9,269 nucleotides of DNA from Quadrisphaera sp. (lineage in GTDB: Bacteria; Actinomycetota; Actinomycetes; Actinomycetales; Quadrisphaeraceae): positions 1 through 9,269 of the forward strand of contig JARIBR010000226.1 of assembly GCA_029258695.1 (NCBI GenBank). Direction: 5' to 3'. The position numbers were made by a program, and so were the translations under genes. Numbering within the stretch: the first letter of the stretch is position 1; each line of letters opens with the position of its first letter. The notes beneath the pieces were generated by a model. The model saw only the letters and a program-made list of their open reading frames with translations. It was not told the origin of the DNA and did not search any database. Of this stretch, positions 1 through 4,737 are shown one piece after another.

Positions 1-50
1 TGGTCGCCCTCTCCCAGGTGGCCACCGTCGCGGGGCGCCTGCGCGGCTGA
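1..50 (+). CDS. C-terminal end of an unidentified protein (5' cut by window edge)
   Basis: Reading from base 3, fifteen codons (VALSQVATVAGRLRG) lead to a TGA at 48-50. Bases 1-2 are the last two bases of a preceding codon of form NTG. All fifteen codons end in G or C, which is what a real gene of this genome would show and what the other two plus frames do not combine with a sensible stop. The gene would converge on the htrA-like gene, whose stop lies 45 bp away, a normal arrangement. The fragment is too short to assign a family. Seen: frame, stop and GC3. Inferred: that it is coding at all. Confidence 0.6.
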   Translation, partial: VALSQVATVAGRLRG

Positions 51-53
51 CCC

Positions 54-92
54 CCGCGGCGCCGAGCCCTCCGCGGCGCCGAGCCCTCCGCG
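54..92. repeat. 17-bp tandem repeat between convergent genes
   Basis: The unit CCGCGGCGCCGAGCCCT occurs twice without change (54-70 and 71-87) and a third copy begins (CCGCG, 88-92) before diverging. It fills the 45-bp gap between the plus-strand stop at 50 and the htrA-like stop at 96-98. Each unit holds the self-complementary GGCGCC, and CGCGGCGC in either unit can pair with GCGCCGCG at 99-106. The region may therefore fold in transcripts from both sides and act as a two-way terminator, but there is no T-run and the folding role is inference. Confidence 0.7.
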
Positions 93-95
93 CCG

Positions 96-1331
96 TCAGC
101 GCCGCGCCTGCTGCAGGGTGGCCGTCAGCTCCTCGGTGGCGCCGTCGCGAACGACGGTGAGGTCGACCTCGTCGCCGGGAGCGTGGGAGCGCACGAGCGC
201 GACCAGAGAGTCGGGGGCCGGGGTGGGGACCCCGTCCACGGCGACGACCTGGTCACCGACCTCGAGGCCGGCGTCGTCGGCGGGGCTGCCCGCCACGACC
301 TCGGCGATCACCGCCGACTGGCGCGTGGTGCCCTCGGAGGTGGCGGCCCGGGGCGCGGCGGCGGGGGTGACGCCGAGCTGGGCGTGGGTGGCGCGACCGT
401 CCTCGACCAGCTCGGTGGCGATCCGCTGCGCCTCGTTCGCGGGGATCGCGAAGCCGAGGCCCACGGAGCCGGCCGTCCCGCCGCCCGCGGAGGGGGCGGC
501 GATCGAGGAGTTGATGCCGATGACGCGCCCCGCGGCGTCGACGAGGGCCCCGCCGGAGTTGCCGGGGTTGATCGAGGCGTCGGTCTGCAGGGCGTTGGTG
601 ACCACCGCCGGGTCGCCCTGGCTGCCGGGGGTGACCACGGGGCGGTCCAGCGCGGAGATGATGCCGGTGGTCACGGTGTCGGAGAGCCCCAGCGGGTTGC
701 CGAGCGCCATGACGGGCTGGCCGACGGCCACGGCGGAGGAGTCACCGAAGCTGGCCGCCTCGAGGTCGTCGGGGGCGTCGACCAGCTCGAGGACCGCGAG
801 GTCGGTGCTGGGGTCGGTGCCGGTGACGGTGGCCTCGTAGAGGCGCCCGTCGGCGAGGGTGACGGTGATCTGCGCGCCCGGGCCGCCGGCGGTGGCGACG
901 TGGGCGTTGGTGACGACGTGCCCACCGGTGTCGAGGACGACGCCGGTGCCCTCGCCGCCGCCGCGCTGTCCCTCGACGGTGATGGTGACCACCGAGGGGC
1001 TGACCCGGTCCGCCACCGTGCCCCAGGTCACGGGCTCGTCGAAGGAGGCGGGCGCCGCCGTCTGCGCGCTGGTGGTCGAGGCGGACGTGCCGGAGGTCGC
1101 CGCGTCGCTCGGCTGCCCGAAGGCCCCGAGGCCCGCGGTCAGCCCCCCGGAGAGCAGGCCGGCGGTCACCGCGACGACCACCGTGCCGGTCCAGCCCGGG
1201 CCGCGGCGGCGCGCGGGGGCCGGCGTGGGAGCCGGCGGGGGCGTCGGCGCGCCCCGCGGCTGGAGCGGCGCGGCGGTGGGGGCGGCGTAGGGGTTCGTGG
1301 TGGTCGGGCGGTGGTCGTCGCGGTGCGTCAT
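96..1331 (-). CDS. htrA: HtrA/DegP-like trypsin-fold serine protease with PDZ domain, membrane-anchored
   Basis: 411-residue envelope protease of the HtrA (S1C) family, expected to degrade or process misfolded or specific exported proteins outside the membrane. Residues 1-45 are a Pro/Ala-rich cytoplasmic tail ending in RRR, about 47-71 form one transmembrane helix, 75-100 are a Ser/Thr/Ala linker, about 101-310 the protease, and about 317-405 one PDZ domain. The catalytic triad is visible: His144 in TNAHVA, Asp177 in STDLAV, Ser259 in GNSGG. The PDZ carboxylate-binding loop is probably QLGV at 318-321. Length and order are typical of actinobacterial HtrA/PepD-type proteases. The ATG at 1329-1331 has no free Shine-Dalgarno; the only AGG upstream lies inside a hairpin stem, so translation may be leaderless or structurally controlled. 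Upstream DNA is an 11-bp repeat field. Family call is certain; the specific paralogue and substrates are not. Confidence 0.95.
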   Translation of the reverse strand: MTHRDDHRPTTTNPYAAPTAAPLQPRGAPTPPPAPTPAPARRRGPGWTGTVVVAVTAGLLSGGLTAGLGAFGQPSDAATSGTSASTTSAQTAAPASFDEPVTWGTVADRVSPSVVTITVEGQRGGGEGTGVVLDTGGHVVTNAHVATAGGPGAQITVTLADGRLYEATVTGTDPSTDLAVLELVDAPDDLEAASFGDSSAVAVGQPVMALGNPLGLSDTVTTGIISALDRPVVTPGSQGDPAVVTNALQTDASINPGNSGGALVDAAGRVIGINSSIAAPSAGGGTAGSVGLGFAIPANEAQRIATELVEDGRATHAQLGVTPAAAPRAATSEGTTRQSAVIAEVVAGSPADDAGLEVGDQVVAVDGVPTPAPDSLVALVRSHAPGDEVDLTVVRDGATEELTATLQQARR

Positions 1332-1348
1332 AGGTCCAGCGTGGACCT
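1332..1348 (-). promoter_or_regulatory. Perfect inverted repeat abutting the htrA start codon
   Basis: AGGTCCA (1332-1338), GCG, TGGACCT (1342-1348) form a 7-bp perfect stem with a 3-base loop whose last base is directly next to the ATG of the protease gene. In the htrA mRNA the only purine-rich ribosome-site candidate (AGG, 1346-1348, about 14 bases before the ATG) lies within this stem. It could be an RNA hairpin that limits translation, or an operator at the start of a leaderless transcript. The structure is seen; the role is inferred. Confidence 0.55.
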
Positions 1349-1442
1349 GTTGGCTGGAGGGCGCTCGGGCGTTCGCTGGACGTTTGCTGGACGTCCCCGG
1401 GCGCGCACCGGGCGTCCCGGGGGCGTCCCCGGGACGCCATCG
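1349..1442 (-). repeat. Degenerate 11-bp direct-repeat field upstream of htrA (candidate regulator binding array)
   Basis: On the htrA sense strand TCCAGCNAAC occurs three times: at 1382-1391 (N=A), 1371-1380 (N=G) and 1349-1358 (N=C), with start distances of 11 and 22 bp, so all on one helical face. On the plus strand the wider field shows a five-base GGRCG-like word at 1356 (GGAGG), 1367, 1378, 1389, 1399, 1410, 1421 and 1432, with steps of 11, 11, 11, 10, 11, 11 and 11. Direct repeats about one helical turn apart are the usual binding pattern of OmpR/PhoB-family response regulators, and actinobacterial htrA genes are often controlled by envelope-stress two-component systems. No such system is encoded in the window. 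The repeats are seen; the regulator is inferred. Confidence 0.6.
1422..1438 (-). terminator. Candidate GC hairpin terminator after the 1452-2009 lipoprotein gene
   Basis: GGCGTCCC (1422-1429), C, GGGACGCC (1431-1438) form a perfect 8-bp stem (7 bp with a 3-base loop in practice), starting 13 bases after the stop of the lipoprotein gene at 1452. There is no T-run, as is common in actinobacterial terminators. It also overlaps the 11-bp repeat field, so its symmetry may be a by-product of that repeat. Confidence 0.35.
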
Positions 1443-1451
1443 GGCCGCCGG

Positions 1452-2009
1452 CTAGGACGAGGGGGACTCGTCGGGCTCGCTCCCCTGGACCGTCTGGGCC
1501 GCCGTGACGAGGAAGCTCCCGGCGGTGCCCGTGCACGGCGACGCCCGGTCGAGGTTCTCCGGGCTGAGCTGCACGTCGCCGCCCGTCACCTCGACGAGGG
1601 TCCCGTCCGGGAAGGCCTCACCGTCGACGACCACCGAGGGGACGTCCCCGGCCTCCAGCGTCGTGCCGGACGGGAAGACCAGCAGCGTCGAGGGGGGACC
1701 GCCCTCCCGGGCGAGGTAGTAGCAGGACCCGTCCCCGACGGTCAGGGTCGAGGACAGCGTCTGGGGGTCGCCGACCACGTCGTCCGGCTGCCCGTCCTCG
1801 ACCACGACGGCGCTCTTGCCGTCGCCGTCGTCGATCACGCCCACCGTGAGCGGCTCGGGGGACTGCACCTCGGCCAGCTCCGGTGGCGCCGCCGGGCTCT
1901 GCGTGCAGGCGCTCGCCACCAGGGGCAGCCCCAGCAGGAGCGCCACCCCGCCGACAGCAGCGGCGCCGCGCGGGCGGGTCGGTCGGGTCTGGTGTCTCTC
2001 GGGCCTCAT
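1452..2009 (-). CDS. Small putative lipoprotein, family not recognised
   Basis: 185-residue exported protein. The N-terminus carries basic residues (RPERHQTRPTRPR), a hydrophobic core at about 15-33 and a lipobox-like VASAC with Cys35, so it is probably anchored to the outer face of the membrane. The Ala at -3 is not the usual Leu, which weakens this slightly. After an acidic and Pro-rich linker (36-58) there is a compact beta-rich region (about 64-172) with two further cysteines (96 and 159) that could form a disulfide. The frame stays open to 2102, but that longer start would lie inside a strong hairpin and would place the signal peptide internally, so ATG 2007-2009 is chosen. A weak AGAGGTG sits about 14 bases upstream, longer spacing than usual. 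A hairpin follows the stop. Function unknown; located just upstream of htrA on the same strand. Confidence 0.8.
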   Translation of the reverse strand: MRPERHQTRPTRPRGAAAVGGVALLLGLPLVASACTQSPAAPPELAEVQSPEPLTVGVIDDGDGKSAVVVEDGQPDDVVGDPQTLSSTLTVGDGSCYYLAREGGPPSTLLVFPSGTTLEAGDVPSVVVDGEAFPDGTLVEVTGGDVQLSPENLDRASPCTGTAGSFLVTAAQTVQGSEPDESPSS

Positions 2010-2099
2010 GGCGACGTGGGTAGCACCTCTGGGTCGCGCTCGCCACCGAGGCCGGTCGGCGCCGATGGCGCGCACCGTGATCCACCGGGAGGCCGGGCG

Positions 2100-2140
2100 C
2101 ACCGCGCAGGCGGAGCCGGATCGGCTCCGCCTGCGCGGTG
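2100..2140 (-). terminator. Strong 19-bp hairpin, terminator of the 2159-2668 lipoprotein gene
   Basis: Bases 2100-2118 pair perfectly with 2122-2140 (19 bp, loop GAT on the plus strand). The right arm starts 18 bases after the stop codon of the minus-strand lipoprotein gene at 2159. No T-run follows. It is by far the longest perfect inverted repeat I see in the window and fits a GC-type actinobacterial terminator. Being symmetrical it could also stop plus-strand transcription. Confidence 0.8.
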
Positions 2141-2158
2141 GTGAGGGTGCGGCGCCGC

Positions 2159-2668
2159 TCAGCTCTCGTCGACGACGGTGACGCTGCTCGCCTGGACGGC
2201 GGGGTCGCCGTCGAAGTCGACGAACTCGTCGTCGGACAGGTCCAGGTCGAGGTCCTCCTCGTAGCCCTGCACGACGAAGGTCTTGACCGTGCCGTCGATC
2301 GTCACGGTGTCGCCGTCGGAGAAGCCCGCCGGCAGGTCGGCGCCGACGACGAGGATCGGGTCCTCGCCGATCTCGTCGCCGCCGACGGTGAAGGCGTCGG
2401 GGGGCAGGACCTCCTCGACCTCACCGGTGAAGGAGACGTCCTCGCCGAGCATCCCGGCGATGCTCTCCGCGGCGGCGCCGCCGTCGCCCTCCTCGCCGAC
2501 CCCGGGGGTGCCCTCGTCCTCGGGGGCCTCGGCCTCGATGGACTGGCTGGTGTCACCGGTGGGCGCGGCGGTCTCCCCGGGCTCCTCGCTGCTGCAGCCC
2601 GCCAGGGGCACGACGGCGATCGCGGCGGCGGCGAGCAGGGTGCGGGTACGGGTGGTGCGTCGGGTCAT
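2159..2668 (-). CDS. Putative lipoprotein with OB-fold-like C-terminal domain, paralogue of the 2763-3299 product
   Basis: 169-residue exported protein. Signal peptide MTRRTTRTRT plus a hydrophobic stretch to a canonical lipobox LAGC (Cys25). Residues 26-70 are an acidic, Gly/Ala/Thr-rich disordered linker; about 75-165 form a domain with repeated short beta segments (VSFTGEVEEV, AFTVGG, PILVVGADLPAG, DTVTIDGTV) followed by a very acidic strand-loop region (DLDLSDDEF). The pattern of a G-V start, a GDxVxVxGTV segment and a final A-x-x-V strand resembles small extracytoplasmic OB folds; this is a resemblance by eye. The start ATG 2666-2668 has a good GAGGAG 7 bases upstream. The next upstream gene encodes a clear paralogue. 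Molecular role unknown; binding of a ligand or of metal through the acidic tail is a guess. Confidence 0.88.
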   Translation of the reverse strand: MTRRTTRTRTLLAAAAIAVVPLAGCSSEEPGETAAPTGDTSQSIEAEAPEDEGTPGVGEEGDGGAAAESIAGMLGEDVSFTGEVEEVLPPDAFTVGGDEIGEDPILVVGADLPAGFSDGDTVTIDGTVKTFVVQGYEEDLDLDLSDDEFVDFDGDPAVQASSVTVVDES

Positions 2669-2720
2669 GGTGGTGCTCCTCGAGAGTCGTGGTCGTGCCC
2701 GTCAGGGGCCGTGGGGTGGT

Positions 2721-2743
2721 GGCCAGCGCGGCTCCCGCTGGCC
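2721..2743 (-). terminator. Hairpin after the 2763-3299 lipoprotein gene
   Basis: GGCCAGCG (2721-2728) pairs with CGCTGGCC (2736-2743), an 8-bp stem with a 7-base loop, 19 bases after the stop at 2763. It lies in the 94-bp gap between the two paralogous lipoprotein genes, so it may end or weaken transcription before the second gene. No T-run. Confidence 0.5.
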
Positions 2744-2762
2744 GTTCCGAGCGCGCGGGGCG

Positions 2763-3299
2763 TCAGCCGTCCAGCGCGGTGGCCGCGAGGATGTACGGCA
2801 TCCCCTCGTAGACGGCGAGGGCCTCGTCGTCCAGGTCGGCGTCGGTCTCCTCCTCGACGACGATGAGCTCGAACTCCTCCACGGTGCCGCGGACCTGGAG
2901 GGTCTGCCCGACCTCGACGTCGGCGGGGAGGTCGGCGCCGACGACCAGCGCCGGCTCCTGACCCTCCTCCTGGCCACCGACCGTCAGGGACTCGGGGGAG
3001 ATGATCTCGGCGACCTCGGCCATGAAGATGACGTCCTGGCCGACCTTGTCGGAGAGCGCGGCCTGGGAGACGTCACCCTCGGCGAGCTCGGTGGCGCCAG
3101 CGGCGTCCATGGCGCTCGAGGGCGACGAGGACTCGCTCGGGGTGGCCGTCTCGGTCTGCGTCTCCGTCTCCTCGGTGGGCAGGACCGTGGTGGCCTCGGT
3201 GACGGGCTCCTCGGTGTCCGAGCAGGCGGCCAGCGGCACGATGGCCACGGCTGCGGCGAGGGCGATGGCCGGCAGTCGGCGGGTGGGTCGTCGAGTCAT
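2763..3299 (-). CDS. Putative lipoprotein with OB-fold-like C-terminal domain, paralogue of the 2159-2668 product
   Basis: 178-residue exported protein. MTRRPTRRLP and a hydrophobic core lead to the lipobox LAAC (Cys26). Residues 27-75 are a Thr/Glu/Ser-rich linker (TETQTETATPSESSS), longer and different in composition from its neighbour. About 84-178 align with the neighbour's domain: GQDVIFMAEVAEI against GEDVSFTGEVEEV, SLTVGG against AFTVGG, PALVVGADLPA against PILVVGADLPA, and an acidic patch VVEEETDADLDDEA. The DNA shows a 17-bp identity AGGTCGGCGCCGACGAC at 2929-2945 and 2334-2350. The pair therefore looks like a tandem duplication followed by divergence, with the C-terminal domain conserved and the tether free to change. 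ATG 3297-3299 has GGAG six bases upstream. A promoter-like element with an inverted repeat precedes it. Function unknown. Confidence 0.88.
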   Translation of the reverse strand: MTRRPTRRLPAIALAAAVAIVPLAACSDTEEPVTEATTVLPTEETETQTETATPSESSSPSSAMDAAGATELAEGDVSQAALSDKVGQDVIFMAEVAEIISPESLTVGGQEEGQEPALVVGADLPADVEVGQTLQVRGTVEEFELIVVEEETDADLDDEALAVYEGMPYILAATALDG

Positions 3300-3340
3300 G
3301 ATCGTCTCCAGGGTGTCGGCAGATGGCGTCAGCGCGCGAA

Positions 3341-3357
3341 GGCTTACGCCATAAGCC
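3341..3357 (-). promoter_or_regulatory. Operator-like inverted repeat in the leader of the 2763-3299 gene
   Basis: GGCTTA (3341-3346), CGCCA, TAAGCC (3352-3357) is a perfect 6-bp inverted repeat with a 5-base centre. It is a striking AT-containing patch in GC-rich DNA. It begins two bases downstream of a -10-like element, so it would cover the transcription start, a usual place for a repressor operator. It could alternatively be a weak hairpin after the deaminase gene that ends at 3445. Confidence 0.4.
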
Positions 3358-3358
3358 C

Positions 3359-3386
3359 ACCCTACGTGTGCATCGCCGTCCGTCCA
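3359..3386 (-). promoter_or_regulatory. Candidate sigma-70-type promoter for the 2763-3299 lipoprotein gene
   Basis: On the minus strand TGGACG (3381-3386; four of six matches to TTGACA) is followed after 16 bp by TAGGGT (3359-3364; matches T, A and final T of TATAAT). The start would fall near 3352, giving a leader of about 50 bases with a GGAG ribosome site. GTCCAG is repeated at 3382-3387 and 3391-3396 (9-bp step) around the -35. Short motifs in GC-rich DNA are weak evidence. Confidence 0.35.
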
Positions 3387-3419
3387 GCCCGTCCAGTCAC
3401 AGGAGCATCACGATCGCCG

Positions 3420-3433
3420 CCCGCCCTGGCGGG
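3420..3433 (-). terminator. Weak hairpin after the deaminase gene
   Basis: CCCGCC (3420-3425) and GGCGGG (3428-3433) form a 6-bp stem with a 2-base loop, 11 bases after the deaminase stop at 3445. It is short and has no T-run, so it is only a candidate terminator. Confidence 0.3.
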
Positions 3434-3444
3434 GCGAGCGCGAC

Positions 3445-4704
3445 CTACCGCGCCGACCGGAGCAGGTCCAGCTCGATCTCGTAGCTCGGCTCGGGGCGCT
3501 TGAACAGGTACTCGCCGCCGCGGATCGAGGCCAGCACGTCGGCGCGCTGGCGCACCGCCTCGAAGGGGCTGTCGGCGTCCAGCACCAGGAAGCTGGCCGG
3601 CTTGCCCACCTCGAGGCCGTACTGGTCCTCCATGCTCAGGGTCTTGGCACCGTGGTACGTGATGAGGTCCAGGCAGGACTCGATCTCCGGGAAGGACATC
3701 GTCTGCGCCAGGTGGATGCCGTTGTCGAGGATGTTCATCATGTTCCCGTTGCCCAGCGGGTACCACGGGTCGTTGATGGAGTCCTGGCCGAAGCAGACGT
3801 TGATGCCGTTCTCCCACATCTCCTTCACCCGCGTGAGGCCGCGGCGCTTGGGGTAGGAGTCCTGGCGGCCCTGGAGGTAGGCGTTCTCGGTGGGGTTGGC
3901 GATGAAGTTCAGCCCCGACCTCTGGAACAGCCCCATCATCCGGTAGGCGTAGGCGTCGTCCGCCGAGCCGAAGGAGCAGGTGTGGCTGGCGGTGGTGCGG
4001 GTGCCGATGCCCTCGGTCATCGCCAGGGCGTTGAGCAGCTCGACGAAGCGGCTCATCGGGTCGTCGGTCTCGTCGCAGTGCACGTCGATGAGCTTGTCGT
4101 GCTTCACGGCCAGCTCGACGGTGCGGTGGACGGACCTCTCGCCGATCTCGCGGGCCCACTCGAAGTGCGGGATGGCGCCGACGCAGTCAGCCCCCATCTT
4201 CAGCGCCTCCTCGATCATCTCGTCGCCGCCGCGGTAGGCGTACATGCCCTCCTGGGGGAAGGCGACGATCTGGAGGGTGACGACGTCCTTCAGCTCCTCG
4301 CGCAGCTCCAGCATCGCCTGCAGCCCGGTGAGCTTGGGGTCGTCCACGTCGACGTGGGTCCGGATGAGCTGGACGCCGTGGGAGACCTCCTCGTGGATCC
4401 CCTTGAGCGCGCGCTCGCGCGCGTCCTCGAGCGTCTGCGTCTTCTTCACCTCGTGCCAGCGGTCGATGCCCTCGAAGAGGGTGCCGCTCGCGTTCGCGTC
4501 GCTCCCGGTGGGAGCCGTGTACACGTAGTCCAGGTGCAGGTGGGGGTCCACGTAGGGCGGGACCACGAGGCGCCCGCCCAGGTCGACCTCCTCGTCCGCG
4601 GCGGGCAGGTCCTGGCCCATCGCCGTGATGGTGCCGTCGTCGACGAGGATCTCGCTGGTCCGCTCGTGCTGGCGGTAGACCCGGGCGTTGGTGAACTTCT
4701 TCAT
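3445..4704 (-). CDS. codA: CodA-type cytosine deaminase-family amidohydrolase
   Basis: 419-residue cytosolic metal-dependent deaminase. The expected reaction is hydrolytic loss of ammonia from a nucleobase (cytosine to uracil in CodA). Similarity to E. coli CodA is obvious along the whole length: PPYVDPHLHLD, SGTLFEGIDRW, IRTHVDVDD, LQIVAFPQEG, VGAIPHFEWARE, IDVHCDE, TASHT, YPKRRGLTRVKEM, INVCFGQDS, DPWYPLG. Metal ligands and catalytic residues are His55, His57, Glu212, His241 and Asp308 (five less than E. coli numbering); FPQEG with the substrate-contact Gln is kept at 149-153. However Q307 and S309 replace the E. coli His312 and Asp314 flanking the last ligand, so substrate preference may differ (5-methylcytosine, isoguanine or creatinine-like rings are possible). 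An upstream in-frame ATG (4719) lacks a ribosome site; ATG 4702-4704 has AAGGAG six bases ahead and is chosen. It lies 33 bp downstream of an MFS gene. Confidence 0.93.
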   Translation of the reverse strand: MKKFTNARVYRQHERTSEILVDDGTITAMGQDLPAADEEVDLGGRLVVPPYVDPHLHLDYVYTAPTGSDANASGTLFEGIDRWHEVKKTQTLEDARERALKGIHEEVSHGVQLIRTHVDVDDPKLTGLQAMLELREELKDVVTLQIVAFPQEGMYAYRGGDEMIEEALKMGADCVGAIPHFEWAREIGERSVHRTVELAVKHDKLIDVHCDETDDPMSRFVELLNALAMTEGIGTRTTASHTCSFGSADDAYAYRMMGLFQRSGLNFIANPTENAYLQGRQDSYPKRRGLTRVKEMWENGINVCFGQDSINDPWYPLGNGNMMNILDNGIHLAQTMSFPEIESCLDLITYHGAKTLSMEDQYGLEVGKPASFLVLDADSPFEAVRQRADVLASIRGGEYLFKRPEPSYEIELDLLRSAR

Positions 4705-4710
4705 GGCTGG

Positions 4711-4716
4711 CTCCTT
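4711..4716 (-). promoter_or_regulatory. Ribosome binding site that fixes the deaminase start at 4704
   Basis: AAGGAG on the minus strand, six bases before ATG 4702-4704. For the alternative ATG at 4717-4719 this site would lie inside the coding region, and the sequence before that ATG (ACCCCACCCCTCG) has no purine-rich site. Confidence 0.8.
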
Positions 4717-4737
4717 CATCGAGGGGTGGGGTGTTCT

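Noticed and set aside
1349..1442. CRISPR-like array
   Set aside because: Units are only about 11 bp, degenerate and without spacers of constant length; no cas genes are nearby.
1332..1451. HspR (HAIR) or CIRCE heat-shock operator before htrA
   Set aside because: Neither CTTGAGT-N7-ACTCAAG nor the CIRCE dyad is present; the region holds 11-bp direct repeats instead.
742..1536. 264-codon minus-strand frame overlapping htrA
   Set aside because: A shifted frame of the htrA gene with an Arg/Pro/His-rich translation; HtrA itself has all catalytic motifs.
2010..2102. Longer start for the 1452-2009 lipoprotein
   Set aside because: It would start inside the 19-bp hairpin and bury the signal peptide; ATG 2009 gives a proper lipoprotein N-terminus.
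183..2144. 653-codon open frame on the plus strand
   Set aside because: It is antisense to the htrA and lipoprotein genes, has Gly/Arg/Asp/His-rich low-complexity translation and no motif; long antisense frames are expected in high-GC DNA.
4705..4719. Upstream ATG of the deaminase (five extra residues)
   Set aside because: No ribosome site precedes it, while AAGGAG precedes the second ATG at the right distance.
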